Positions 1 to 8,327 are shown, counted from the stretch's first letter. The stretch is DNA of 55,462 nt from Bacteroidales bacterium (GCA_017524785.1 JAFXUY010000114.1:1-55462); one strand, 5' to 3'. The notes: generated from the letters alone by a model not told the origin. Translations and numbers: made by a program.

Positions 1-1
1 C

Positions 2-598
2 GAAGACATGCTCTGCTTTGCCTGCCGGCGCACCGACAACAACGCCACAGACACCTTGCCAACCGAACAAGCCACAGGATGGAACTATTATAACCGTCAC
101 GCACTTGAACACCGGATTGTGCCTTTCGTCTGCGTGTGGCAGCGGTGCTACCGCCGCGAGTTCCTCATGGACAACAACCTGCTTTTCCGCGAGGGCATCC
201 TCCACGAAGACAACGAGTTCACGCCACGGGCATGCCTCAAGGCTGGGAAAATAAAGGTTGTACCCGACGTGCTATACAACTACCGCGTGCGCCCCGGCAG
301 CATCATGACCTCGCGAGGCCTGCGCAGCAAAGAGAGCCTGATAGCCATAGGCAACGAACTGTCGGAGCTGTTCGCCCACGAGACGGAGGTTGACAAGACC
401 ACCGTCTACCGCGCCCTGACGCAATGCTACCAGATGGCCTTCGTCGACAACACCCGCGAGGAAGACCGCCAGCTGCACCCGCTGGTCGACTGGCGCTGCT
501 ACAGGCGCGTCAGCGGCACAAAACTGCGCCACAAAATACAGTATGCAGCCCTAAAGGTTTCTCCTGCCCTGTTCCGGAAGTTCAACACCATAATATGA
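2..598 (+). CDS. Glycosyltransferase family 2, 5'-truncated by window edge
   Basis: Only the last 198 codons are present; the frame is open from the first bases, so the start lies outside the window. What remains is the C-terminal half of a GT-A fold family 2 glycosyltransferase. It has a HEDNEF block at nt 203-220, the usual Glu-Asp pair near the catalytic base, followed by the typical VLYNYRVRPGSIM stretch that closes these domains in capsule enzymes. The nucleotide-sugar binding half with the first DxD is missing. It probably transfers one sugar of the surface polysaccharide at the cytoplasmic membrane. The acyltransferase start is 3 nt downstream, so the two genes are co-transcribed. Family assignment is good; the sugar cannot be inferred. 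Confidence 0.85.
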   Translation, partial: EDMLCFACRRTDNNATDTLPTEQATGWNYYNRHALEHRIVPFVCVWQRCYRREFLMDNNLLFREGILHEDNEFTPRACLKAGKIKVVPDVLYNYRVRPGSIMTSRGLRSKESLIAIGNELSELFAHETEVDKTTVYRALTQCYQMAFVDNTREEDRQLHPLVDWRCYRRVSGTKLRHKIQYAALKVSPALFRKFNTII

Positions 599-601
599 GC
601 A

Positions 602-1678
602 ATGGCCAATAGCATCCATCTTCCAGGTCTCAACGGCTTGCGGGCCATTGCCGCGCTGTCGGTAATGTGGGGTCACACATTCCAGCGCGAGTTCGGAGAT
701 TGGGGAGTAGATGGATTCACATTGCCCATTGTAGCCGACGGCGTCACGCTGTTCTTCGTCATCAGCGGTTTCCTTATCACCTATCTGCTGTTGCACGAAC
801 AGGAGCGATGCCATACGGTAAGCATACCTAAATTCTACCTCAGACGCATTTTGCGGATATGGCCCATCTACTACCTGTATATGCTGGTGGCAGTAGTCGC
901 CACAGGCACTTGGCACGACCCGAACATCTGGTACTATTGCCTCTTCACTGCCAACATCCCGTTCATTCTGGCAGCCGGCATATGGCCCATCGTCCATTAC
1001 TGGAGCCTGGGAGTCGAAGAACAATTCTATCTGTTTTGGCCCTGGCTGGTGAAGCTGACCCATGGGAAAACAAAAAGACTGTTGACCATAGCCGTCATCA
1101 TCTGTGCCGTATGGCTTGCAAGCAAATGGGGCATCTACTTGCTCTGCGGAACAAACACCGCCTATCGGTTCTTCGCCGTCACACGTTTCGACTGCATGAT
1201 GATCGGGGCCATCGGAGCCATTCTCTACTTTATGAAAAACAAGCTGTTTACCAGAATACTAATGAACCGCATATTGGGGCTTGTGTGCTTCCTGCTCCTG
1301 CTGTGCTCACAGCTATGGATAGGCATAATTCCCGCAACGTTTCAGCCTCAACTGATTGCCTTCCTTTCGATTGTATGCATTGCAACCCAATTGGATAACC
1401 CGATAATCAACCTCGAAAACAAGGCGTGTGACTTCGTGGGCAAAATATCGTACGGCATCTATGTCATCCACCCACTGCTGATATTCGGTCTTTCCGCCCT
1501 TTATAGGAATGTCGGCATACAGCTTCCGGAATACCTTGCAGCGACTGTAATCTACTGCTTGATTACCGCTGCAACCATTTTTGTCGCCTGGCTGTCATAC
1601 CGTTTCTTTGAAAGCCCGTTCCTGCGGATGAAGAACAGGTTCGCTGTTATCCAGAGCCAGAACACGATGAAAGGCTGA
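602..1678 (+). CDS. Acyltransferase 3 family membrane protein (polysaccharide O-acyltransferase)
   Basis: The 358-residue protein is an integral membrane acyltransferase of the OafA/NodX type. It begins with the family N-terminus (LNGLRAIAALSVMWGH, putative catalytic His25). It has the GVTLFFVISGFLITY helix and the basic FYLRRILRIWPIYY segment near residues 80-95, then about eight further hydrophobic helices up to FFESPFL near the C-terminus. Such enzymes O-acetylate or O-succinylate sugars of O-antigen or capsule at the inner membrane. It sits 3 nt after the preceding glycosyltransferase. The operon is interrupted after it by about 300 nt of repeats. The acyl group and target sugar are unknown. 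Confidence 0.9.
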   Translation: MANSIHLPGLNGLRAIAALSVMWGHTFQREFGDWGVDGFTLPIVADGVTLFFVISGFLITYLLLHEQERCHTVSIPKFYLRRILRIWPIYYLYMLVAVVATGTWHDPNIWYYCLFTANIPFILAAGIWPIVHYWSLGVEEQFYLFWPWLVKLTHGKTKRLLTIAVIICAVWLASKWGIYLLCGTNTAYRFFAVTRFDCMMIGAIGAILYFMKNKLFTRILMNRILGLVCFLLLLCSQLWIGIIPATFQPQLIAFLSIVCIATQLDNPIINLENKACDFVGKISYGIYVIHPLLIFGLSALYRNVGIQLPEYLAATVIYCLITAATIFVAWLSYRFFESPFLRMKNRFAVIQSQNTMKG

Positions 1679-1754
1679 CCGATACCCGGCTCACCGTCAA
1701 CGTATTACGCATTTTTAACAAATATAACACACTAAATACCAACTACTTCAGCCA

Positions 1755-1798
1755 CCATCTCCGTACCACCTCCGTACCATCTCCGTACCACCTCCGTT
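1755..1798. repeat. Four tandem 11-bp repeats, CCAYCTCCGTA
   Basis: Four head-to-tail copies alternate CCATCTCCGTA and CCACCTCCGTA, the last ending in T instead of A. They can equally be read as two copies of a 22-bp unit. They lie upstream of the DUF6266 gene and outside any supported coding sequence. Confidence 0.9.
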
Positions 1799-1874
1799 GG
1801 CTGACGGTCGAAATACGGCGACGGAGCGGAGCAGAAACGGGGCAAAAACGACGAAGGTCCATCGGCGCCACATT

Positions 1875-1914
1875 GGCGACTTTTGCGACAATAAGGCGAC
1901 TTATGCGACATTGA
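1875..1914. repeat. Two tandem 20-bp imperfect repeats, GGCGACTTWTGCGACAWTRA
   Basis: Copy one (1875-1894) and copy two (1895-1914) match at 17 of 20 positions by eye. A more degenerate third stretch (GGACGACATTTGGGCAC) follows directly. The block ends about 70 bp before the DUF6266 start codon, so it could be a regulatory or recombination element of that gene. Confidence 0.8.
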
Positions 1915-1983
1915 GGACGACATTTGGGCACTTTTGCCATTTTGGCCTTATATTGTTGCCAAAACCTATAAAACAGAAAAGCT

Positions 1984-2622
1984 ATGGCAACAAACAGAAA
2001 TGGCATAATGGGGACCTGCCGCGGGAAAATCGGCCCTGTGATAGCCTACACATGGAAAGGGCGGCAGTGCATGCGGGGATACAACCCCTGGCCTGTCAAC
2101 CCGCGGACAAAGAAACAGCAAACCAACCGCAGCATCTTCGGGACATTGTCGGCACTGGCATCGAACATGTCGCCGGCAACGGAAATAGGCCTGCGGGACA
2201 TGGCCGACAATCAGGGCAAACGGCCGATGCACCTCTTCATAAGCCTCAACCGGAGCTGCGTCAGCATTGACGAGGACGAAGTGCACGTCGACTATCCGTC
2301 GCTGACGATTGCCGACGGCACACTGGGCAAGGCGGAGTTTGGACCATTGCAAAACGAAGGCAACTGTACCGTAGGTGTTGATTTCTACACATTGGCAGAA
2401 GCGAGCCACTCGGACGACGACTACGTATACCTCTTTGCCTACGAGCCCTTTTCGAAGTGGAGCATGCTGTCGTTCCCCGTGGCACGGAACAGCTGCCATG
2501 CAAGCCTCGCCCTGCCGGGGCGCTGGACAGGCCACGAAGTTCACCCCTACGGTTTCTGCTGGAGCCAGTGCTGGCAAAAGGCCTCGCCCTCGGATTATCT
2601 AGGAAGCATCATCTTAAACTAA
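1984..2622 (+). CDS. DUF6266-like protein of unknown function
   Basis: The 212-residue product has no signal peptide or membrane helix. Its N-terminus (MATNRNGIMGTCRGKIGPVI, then a WKGRQCMRGY segment and NPRTKKQQ) is the pattern I know from the Bacteroidetes DUF6266 family, which has a conserved NG-hydrophobic-GKxGPV-W-(K/R)G start and an NPRT(x)xQ motif. The rest is beta-rich with several Trp and no catalytic signature I recognise. The function of this family is not known to me. It sits inside a glycosyltransferase operon but is separated from the upstream gene by repeats, which suggests it was inserted. Confidence in the gene is high; confidence in the family is moderate. Confidence 0.75.
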   Translation: MATNRNGIMGTCRGKIGPVIAYTWKGRQCMRGYNPWPVNPRTKKQQTNRSIFGTLSALASNMSPATEIGLRDMADNQGKRPMHLFISLNRSCVSIDEDEVHVDYPSLTIADGTLGKAEFGPLQNEGNCTVGVDFYTLAEASHSDDDYVYLFAYEPFSKWSMLSFPVARNSCHASLALPGRWTGHEVHPYGFCWSQCWQKASPSDYLGSIILN

Positions 2623-2625
2623 CCG

Positions 2626-3576
2626 ATGTCTCACATCTCAGTAATAATGCCACTCTACAACAAGGCGCCCTACGTCCGCAAAGCCGTGGAGAGCGTCGTG
2701 GGGCAAACCTATGACGACTGGGAACTGGTTGTGGTCGACGACGGCAGCACCGACGGCAGCGGCGATATTGTGGAAGGCATCGCCGACAGCCGCATCAGGC
2801 TCATCCGCCAAGAGAACAGTGGCGTAAGCGCCGCCCGCAACAACGGAGTGGCGGCAGCCGAGGCTCAGTACGTCACCTTCCTCGACGCCGACGACTGGTG
2901 GGAGCCCACCTTCCTCGAAGAGATGGCCGGGTTGATAGAGCGTCACCCCGGCGCCGGCATCTACGGCACGGGCTACTGGATTGTGAAAAACGTCCGCAAA
3001 CGGCTGGCACCCATCGGAGTGGACGAAGGCTTCACAGAAGGCGGGATAAACTATTGCCGGGTGTACGCCAAGACACTCTGCATGCCGTTGACGAGCATAA
3101 GCGTAGCAATGCCGAAGTCGGTTTTTGTCGCAAATGGCGGCTTCCCCGCAGGCATCAAGCTGGGCGAAGACTTCCTGCTGTGGGCACGTGTGTCGCTAAA
3201 GCACAAAGTGGTATTCCTGAACAAACCTCTGAGCAACTACAACCAGGATGTAGACGTCACCTACCGTGGCACCCACAATAAACGCTACGACCCATCAACA
3301 TTCATGACGTTCCATTTTGCCCAATTTGCCGAAGAGGAAAAGAAAAACCACGACCTTAAAGTGTTGCTGGACAGAATCCGCGCCTATTCGTTGATGAATT
3401 TCAGGAAATACAATCTCTATCCTGACAAAGTGAGGATGGAGATGGGGAAAGTGGACTTCGGGAATATTGCACCGATATACCGATTCTACTATAAAGCACC
3501 CTATTGGGTGGTAAAACCGTATTTGGCAACCATACAGATTCTTTCGTCGATAAAACAGAAGATAAAGGGAAGATGA
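2626..3576 (+). CDS. Glycosyltransferase family 2
   Basis: A complete 316-residue GT-A glycosyltransferase. The sequence shows ISVIMPLYNK at the N-terminus, the nucleotide-binding VVDDGSTDGS at residues 36-45, the metal-binding FLDADD at 85-90 and the acceptor-side GEDFLLW at 180-186. The C-terminal 100 residues are basic and amphipathic, as in enzymes that sit on the cytoplasmic face of the membrane. It begins 3 nt after the DUF6266 stop. It ends in an ATGA overlap with the acetyltransferase, so both are translated from one message. It should add one residue to a lipid-linked repeat unit; donor and linkage are not readable. Confidence 0.93.
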   Translation: MSHISVIMPLYNKAPYVRKAVESVVGQTYDDWELVVVDDGSTDGSGDIVEGIADSRIRLIRQENSGVSAARNNGVAAAEAQYVTFLDADDWWEPTFLEEMAGLIERHPGAGIYGTGYWIVKNVRKRLAPIGVDEGFTEGGINYCRVYAKTLCMPLTSISVAMPKSVFVANGGFPAGIKLGEDFLLWARVSLKHKVVFLNKPLSNYNQDVDVTYRGTHNKRYDPSTFMTFHFAQFAEEEKKNHDLKVLLDRIRAYSLMNFRKYNLYPDKVRMEMGKVDFGNIAPIYRFYYKAPYWVVKPYLATIQILSSIKQKIKGR

Positions 3577-4118
3577 AGATATTGAAGAAAACGCTTGCCC
3601 GACTACGTGGTGAGCAGGACATAAACAAATTAGTGTCCCGAGGACTGAAGATTGGCAAAAACTGTCACCTTGGCAACTGCACAATCGACCCATCGCATTG
3701 TTTTCATATAACGATTGGCGACAATGTAACCTTTGGCCCGCGAGTGCATGTACTTGCCCATGATGCCAGTACGAAAGTGTTTCTGGGATATACCCGCGTG
3801 GCGAATGTCACGATAGGCAGCAATGTCTTCGTCGGAGCCCACAGCATAGTCTTGCCGGGGGTAACCATAGGCGACAATGTCATTATCGGTGCCGGCAGCA
3901 TCGTCACCCGAGACATTCCCTCCAACTCGGTAGCGGTCGGGGCACCCGCCAAGGTCGTGAAACAATTATCCGACTTCCTGGATTCAAAGAGAAAAGAGAT
4001 GTCGGACAGCAATATGTTTGGTGAAGAATACACATTCCGGAATGCCGGTTTTTCTTCCATCCATCGCGACAGGTTGGTCAAAACCTGTGAAGCCAATGGC
4101 TGTATTTACGTAGAATAG
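3573..4118 (+). CDS. Hexapeptide-repeat acetyltransferase (LbH family)
   Basis: The 181-residue protein has left-handed beta-helix hexapeptides through residues 30-145, for example VTIGSNVFVGAHSIVLPGV. It closes with the signature SIVTRDIPSNSVAVGAPAKV, typical of acetyl-CoA dependent O-acetyltransferases of the maltose/serine acetyltransferase group. The frame is open further upstream, but I chose the ATG at 3573 because it overlaps the preceding stop as ATGA, the pattern used repeatedly in this operon. It most likely acetylates a sugar of the repeat unit in the cytoplasm. A serine acetyltransferase role is unlikely in this context. Confidence 0.9.
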   Translation: MKILKKTLARLRGEQDINKLVSRGLKIGKNCHLGNCTIDPSHCFHITIGDNVTFGPRVHVLAHDASTKVFLGYTRVANVTIGSNVFVGAHSIVLPGVTIGDNVIIGAGSIVTRDIPSNSVAVGAPAKVVKQLSDFLDSKRKEMSDSNMFGEEYTFRNAGFSSIHRDRLVKTCEANGCIYVE

Positions 4119-4126
4119 CCCATAAT

Positions 4127-4843
4127 ATGATACCACATAAGATACACTACTGCTGGTTCGGGCATGGCGAAATGCCCCAAGTGGCATTGGACTGCATTGC
4201 CTCGTGGCATAAATATATGCCAGACTGGGAATATAAACTATGGAACGAGGACAACTTCGACGTGAATGTCATCCCTTATTCCGCCGAGGCCTATCAAGCA
4301 GGGAAATATGCCTTCGTGAGCGACATAGCACGGCTCCACGCCCTGGAGGCGGAGGGAGGTGTATACCTTGATGTACGCTTCGAGGTGTATAAATCATTTG
4401 AGCCGCTGCTGGCCAACAAGGCTTTTGCCGGCTTCGAAGGGTGCAAAAGGAAACTGCTGATGATGGGAGTCCTGGGGAGCGAGGCACACGGGGAGTGGGT
4501 AACCGAAGTGCTGCACATGTATGACGGACGCCACTTCAAGATGGAAGACGGCTCCCTTGACCTCACCACAAACGTGCTGTTCACCTCCATGAATATGGAG
4601 AAAAACGGTTTTATACGCAACTGGCAAGAACAGTACTACAAGGACCTGCATGTCTATCCAACGGAATACTTCTCGCCGAGACACACAACAGGAGAATATT
4701 TCTTTACGGACAACACCTATTGCGAACACCGGGGAACAAGTTCGTGGGCCCAAAACGGGACAGGAAGAAACACACTTGCCAAATGGATTGGGCAAAAGAA
4801 TGTGACCCGATTGATTAAACTTAAAAGGAAACTGATAGGATGA
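4127..4843 (+). CDS. GT32-like glycosyltransferase with altered DXD motif
   Basis: The 238-residue protein has the N-terminus and central block of sugar-binding DXD-region glycosyltransferases, the capsular/OCH1-like group. Visible parts are IPHKIHYCWFG, a YKLWNEDNF segment near residues 36-44, and AFVSDIARLHALEAEGGVYLD at 62-82. In the family the next residues normally read D-x-D. Here they are D82-V83-R84, so the second metal-binding aspartate is replaced by arginine (codons GAT GTA CGC). The C-terminal half is normal in length with no frameshift. The protein may use a different metal site or have reduced activity. The deacetylase gene overlaps its stop codon by 4 nt. Confidence 0.88.
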   Translation: MIPHKIHYCWFGHGEMPQVALDCIASWHKYMPDWEYKLWNEDNFDVNVIPYSAEAYQAGKYAFVSDIARLHALEAEGGVYLDVRFEVYKSFEPLLANKAFAGFEGCKRKLLMMGVLGSEAHGEWVTEVLHMYDGRHFKMEDGSLDLTTNVLFTSMNMEKNGFIRNWQEQYYKDLHVYPTEYFSPRHTTGEYFFTDNTYCEHRGTSSWAQNGTGRNTLAKWIGQKNVTRLIKLKRKLIG

Positions 4844-5721
4844 GCGGCATTGTTTACAAGATACTGCGTTATAGCGGCGCGGCATGGCTGTGGCGCGAAA
4901 TAGTACAGCGGAACAAAGTCACATTCCTGCTGTTCCACGACATGGATGCCTCCGATGCCGAACGCAACTTCAAATACCTGAAGAAGCATTACAATATAAT
5001 CGGCCTGAACGACTACCTTGATGCCGTACACAACGGGGAAAGGCTGCCGGACAAAGCCGTCGTCATCACCTTCGACGACGGCCATGCAGGCAACTATGCA
5101 CTGCTGCCTGTCGTCAAGAAGCTGCAAATACCCGTCACCATCTTTCTCTGCTCGTCGATTGTGGGAACGAAACGGCACTTCTGGTTCCGGCACAACGACG
5201 AGGTAAAGACAAATGCCGAGGCTTTCAAGGTGCTCCCCAACAGCCAGCGGCTAGAAACATTGCGGCAATACGGCTTCGCGCAAGAGTCGGATTATGCCGA
5301 CACACAGGCGCTGACAAAAGAGCAGATTGAAGAGATGAAGCCATGGGTGGACTTCCAGTCGCACACCTGCTTCCACCCCATCCTGCCACTATGCGGCAAT
5401 GCTGCCGCCAAACAGGAAATCGGCGAATCCAAACGGCAACTGGAAGACGGCTTCGGGCTGTCAATCAACGCCCTCTCCTACCCAAACGGCGACTATTCCG
5501 CACGCGACATACGACTGGCTCAAGAGGCAGGATATGAATGCGGGATAACAGTAGACTCGGGTTATAACGACCAAAAGACCGACCTGTTCAGGCTGAAGCG
5601 ATTCTCTGTCAACGACGCCAAAACGACAGCGGAACTGATGGTGAAAGCCAGCGGCTGCTACGCCCTGTTGAAGCATCGCCTGCACAAACCGGCGTACGGT
5701 TTCAAAGAAAACATAGAATGA
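4840..5721 (+). CDS. Polysaccharide deacetylase (NodB fold)
   Basis: The 293-residue protein carries the NodB metal-binding set: TFDDGH with Asp79/Asp80, and SHTCFHP with His175 and His179, giving the Asp-His-His triad spacing of carbohydrate esterase 4. An LSYPNGDYS segment follows near residue 208. There is no signal peptide; the N-terminal helix is amphipathic, so it probably acts on cytoplasmic lipid-linked intermediates. It would remove N-acetyl groups. Its neighbour encodes a formyltransferase-like protein, so deacetylation followed by N-formylation of the same amino sugar is a plausible pair of steps (inference). It overlaps both neighbours by ATGA. Confidence 0.9.
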   Translation: MSGIVYKILRYSGAAWLWREIVQRNKVTFLLFHDMDASDAERNFKYLKKHYNIIGLNDYLDAVHNGERLPDKAVVITFDDGHAGNYALLPVVKKLQIPVTIFLCSSIVGTKRHFWFRHNDEVKTNAEAFKVLPNSQRLETLRQYGFAQESDYADTQALTKEQIEEMKPWVDFQSHTCFHPILPLCGNAAAKQEIGESKRQLEDGFGLSINALSYPNGDYSARDIRLAQEAGYECGITVDSGYNDQKTDLFRLKRFSVNDAKTTAELMVKASGCYALLKHRLHKPAYGFKENIE

Positions 5722-6464
5722 AGATTGCACTGCTTTGCAGCACCGGCCTTGACACTTTCCAGCAGGAGGTGTTGCAGCCCATTCTCGACGACCCGACAAC
5801 AGAGGTTGTGGGTGCACTGATTGACTGCAGGCCCCGCCCGTCGCTGAAACAACGGTTCCTCAAAAACCTGCGGCGCGGACGTGGAGGCTATATGATTATA
5901 ATGCTGTTCAAAAGTTATCTGGCAAAGAAGAAACCCTCGACAGGCACACAGGGATTCCTGTCCCTGAACGGTATTCCATACATAGAAACCCAAAGCCCTT
6001 ATTCGGACGAGATTGCCAAGAAGGTAAAAGGCTGGCAACCGGAAACGATGATAATGCTCGGCGGCTTCGGCATTGTGAAAGAGCCACTCCTGTCGCTTGC
6101 CCCCAACGGCATCCTGTCATATCACCACGGCGACATGCGCAAATACCGTGGACAGCCGGTCGGATTCTGGGAACTATATTACAATGAAAAAGAGATGGGG
6201 GTCACCGTGCAACGTCTTGCAGCAGGCATAGACAAAGGAACACCTATCGTGGAAAAAACGGTGACTATAGAAAAGAACGACACTGTGGCCACTCTATGCA
6301 ACAGAGCCATTGACAGCAGCACCGACATGATGCACACGGCACTCTGCCGCATACAACAGGCAGATTTCAAACCAGCGACAATCGACCACTACGGTCCAAT
6401 ATATACCATTCCAAACCTGAGGCAGTACATTGCCTTGCAAATAAAACTACTATTCAGGAAATGA
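5718..6464 (+). CDS. Formyltransferase-like protein (sugar N-formyltransferase candidate)
   Basis: The 248-residue product resembles the catalytic domain of methionyl-tRNA/sugar formyltransferases. It has a Rossmann start (MKIALLCSTG), IMLGGFGIV near residue 112-120, the loop SYHHGDMRKYRG at 134-145 and GVTVQRLAAGIDKG at 161-174. Against the Asn-His-Asp triad of this fold, His136 and Asp172 are present with the 36-residue spacing of Fmt (108/144), but the Asn position is Ser134. No C-terminal tRNA-binding domain is present. The context favours N-formylation of an amino sugar. The missing Asn makes catalysis less certain. It overlaps both neighbours by 4 nt. Confidence 0.8.
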   Translation: MKIALLCSTGLDTFQQEVLQPILDDPTTEVVGALIDCRPRPSLKQRFLKNLRRGRGGYMIIMLFKSYLAKKKPSTGTQGFLSLNGIPYIETQSPYSDEIAKKVKGWQPETMIMLGGFGIVKEPLLSLAPNGILSYHHGDMRKYRGQPVGFWELYYNEKEMGVTVQRLAAGIDKGTPIVEKTVTIEKNDTVATLCNRAIDSSTDMMHTALCRIQQADFKPATIDHYGPIYTIPNLRQYIALQIKLLFRK

Positions 6465-7864
6465 TTACTTTTCTCCCTAAAAAGATTGCAACCCGGGCCA
6501 TTTACACCTATCTGGGCGTTCTGGCTGCGGTGTCAATAGTGTTCTTTTCACATGCCATGTCCATAGAGTACATCATCATGGGCATAGTTTGGGTTGTGGG
6601 CTTTTTCCTTCTGAGCAACCTATGCAGCAAGAAGTGGCAGGACATTCCGCAAAAGAAACTATTGCTTAACCTTTTCCTCATTGCCTTAGGACTGCGTGTG
6701 TTCTGGGTCTTCTTCTCATACATATACTATACCATAAAAACAGGCATGCCTTTTGAATTTTCCGCTGCCGACGCATTATGGTACTACGAAGAATCCACAG
6801 GAAATATCCATACAAAATGGAAAGACATCTGGAACTACCTGTTTGTCGACACATCCTCTGTCTCTGACTCCGGCTATGTGTTCTATCTTACATTCCTGGC
6901 CAAAATCTTCGGCACCAACATCATTTTCCCACGACTTGTCAATTCAATTTTCAGCGCAGTAACTGTGTTGCTGCTTTATTTCCTTGCCAAACGGAACATC
7001 GGGGAGGAAGGCGGACGTATGGCTGCAATCTTTGCCTGCTTCATGCCCAACCTTATCTTCTACTGTGGGTTGCACATGAAGGAAACAATAATGATTTTCT
7101 TGATTGTGGCCTACCTGGAGCGTGCCGACTACCTGCTAAGAAGCCGTAAATACAATGTGTTTACCATAGCCGTGCCGGTGATATTGGCATTGACACTTTT
7201 CACATTCAGGACTGTGCTTGGCGTTGCCGCCGTGTTTGCCTTTGTCACCGCCTTGGTATTTACCAACACATCCGTTATCGGAAAAAGGAAACGCTTGATG
7301 TTGATCGGATGGGGTGTGTTGGCGGCGTTAACCCTGACGGGAGGAACAATCACGAACGAGCTGGAGGGACTCATAGAAGACAGGGATGTCAACCAATCAA
7401 ACAAAAGGCTAATGCAAACGGCAAAGGGAAACCAATGGGCCAAATATGCCACCGGCACCGTGATGGCACCTATGATGTTCGTGCTGCCATTCCCCACGAT
7501 GGTGGATGTCGACCAGCAGTACACCCAGCAGATGCTCAGCGGTGGCAACTATGTGCGTAACTTCCTCGGCGGATTTGTTTTGATTGCTGTATTCAGCGCC
7601 ATCTTCATCACAAAGAACTGGCGTAACCTGTCGCTGATAGGCTCTTTCGTAATCGCCTACCTGGGTATCGTGTCGGTAAGCGGATTTTCCAACTCGGAGC
7701 GATTCCTATTGCCAGGCCTACCGGTGCTGCTGATAATTGCGGCCTACGGCATCACCTTATTAAATGCCAAAAACTATAAGTTCATCAAGATATGGTATTG
7801 GGTGGTGCCGGTCATGGGCTTTGGATGGGCATTCTTCAAACTGGGTTCCCGCGGCCTGTTTTAA
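6461..7864 (+). CDS. Polytopic membrane protein, GT-C/PMT-like glycosyltransferase or polymerase
   Basis: The 467-residue protein has about ten hydrophobic segments over its whole length. The first large periplasmic loop contains SAADALWYYEE, followed by DSGYVFYLTFLAKIFG and PRLVNSIFSAVTVLLLYFLA. This arrangement is that of GT39/ArnT-like GT-C enzymes, which use a lipid-phosphate sugar donor with an acidic residue in the first loop. A second loop of about 70 residues lies near 290-365. It may transfer a sugar on the periplasmic side or act as the repeat-unit polymerase (Wzy), a role filled by equally hydrophobic and poorly conserved proteins. It is the last gene before the GxxExxY cassette. 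Confidence 0.7.
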   Translation: MITFLPKKIATRAIYTYLGVLAAVSIVFFSHAMSIEYIIMGIVWVVGFFLLSNLCSKKWQDIPQKKLLLNLFLIALGLRVFWVFFSYIYYTIKTGMPFEFSAADALWYYEESTGNIHTKWKDIWNYLFVDTSSVSDSGYVFYLTFLAKIFGTNIIFPRLVNSIFSAVTVLLLYFLAKRNIGEEGGRMAAIFACFMPNLIFYCGLHMKETIMIFLIVAYLERADYLLRSRKYNVFTIAVPVILALTLFTFRTVLGVAAVFAFVTALVFTNTSVIGKRKRLMLIGWGVLAALTLTGGTITNELEGLIEDRDVNQSNKRLMQTAKGNQWAKYATGTVMAPMMFVLPFPTMVDVDQQYTQQMLSGGNYVRNFLGGFVLIAVFSAIFITKNWRNLSLIGSFVIAYLGIVSVSGFSNSERFLLPGLPVLLIIAAYGITLLNAKNYKFIKIWYWVVPVMGFGWAFFKLGSRGLF

Positions 7865-7885
7865 TCTCAATCAGAACTAAAAGAA
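7864..7885 (+). repeat. Extra copy of the CTCAATCAGAA element
   Basis: The 22 nt starting at the last base of the preceding stop codon match 20 of 22 bases of the reverse complement of 8339-8360. They are also a direct repeat of the left arm at 7904-7934. It is therefore a third, outer copy of the element that brackets the GxxExxY gene. Confidence 0.8.
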
Positions 7886-7903
7886 CTATCAGAATATCTC
7901 TTC

Positions 7904-7934
7904 CTCAATCAGAATCAAAAGAATTGAAAAGAAA
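7904..7934 (+). repeat. Left arm of 31-bp inverted repeat bracketing GxxExxY ORF
   Basis: The arm reads CTCAATCAGAAT then an AAAAGAA-rich tail and stops one base before the ATG at 7935. It pairs with 8328-8358 at 28 of 31 positions. Confidence 0.92.
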
Positions 7935-8327
7935 ATGGACACCGATATCGCATATCAAGTTGTCGGAAGCGCCATGGACGTATACAGAAAACTTGGGCCA
8001 GGGCTTTTGGAGTCGGTATATCAAAGGGCAATGATGATAGAACTTGACAACCGATGCCTGCTGGCGGAGGAAGAAGTGCCTATCAACATACTGTACGATG
8101 GAAACAATCTTGGTCTTGGTTTTAGAATGGACATTCTTGTAGAAAACACCATTGTTGTAGAGTTAAAATCCGTCTCTCAATTGGAGAAAATCCATTTCAA
8201 ACAACTACAAACCTACCTAAAATTGGCGAACAAACGTATTGGATACCTAATCAATTTCAATACTGATAAATTTACTATCGGCAACAGCATACATAAAATA
8301 ATAAACAGGGATTATTCTGAAATCTAA
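7935..8327 (+). CDS. GxxExxY family protein (PD-(D/E)XK nuclease fold)
   Basis: The 130-residue protein matches the GxxExxY family: the name-giving motif is GLLESVY (Gly23, Glu26, Tyr29). A nuclease-like core follows, with FRMDILVENTIVVELKSV, giving Asp66 and Glu76-x-Lys78 as the PD-(D/E)XK triad, and a LQTYLKLANKRIGYLINF strand near residues 95-112. Biochemical function is not established to my knowledge. The gene interrupts an otherwise overlapping glycosyltransferase operon. The two arms of an inverted repeat touch its start and stop codons exactly, so it looks like a self-contained inserted cassette. The family is widespread in Bacteroidetes. Confidence 0.9.
   Translation: MDTDIAYQVVGSAMDVYRKLGPGLLESVYQRAMMIELDNRCLLAEEEVPINILYDGNNLGLGFRMDILVENTIVVELKSVSQLEKIHFKQLQTYLKLANKRIGYLINFNTDKFTIGNSIHKIINRDYSEI

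Larger units (their letters stand above)
1679..1983. other. Intergenic region with short repeats upstream of DUF6266 gene
   Basis: This 305-nt gap contains no convincing gene. It holds two repeat blocks (1755-1798 and 1875-1914, listed separately) and a run related to the second block up to about 1950. A weak promoter candidate, TATTGTTG at about 1951, precedes the ATG at 1984. The minus-strand reading frames through the repeats encode only repetitive Trp/Arg/Gly-rich peptides and look accidental. Confidence 0.6.

Noticed and set aside
1755..1914. Possible CRISPR array
   Set aside because: Repeats are 11 or 20 bp, directly adjacent with no spacers, and no cas genes are in the window.
1743..2006. 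Minus-strand ORF through the repeats upstream of the DUF6266 gene
   Set aside because: It is made of the translated 11-bp and 20-bp repeats and overlaps the true gene start.
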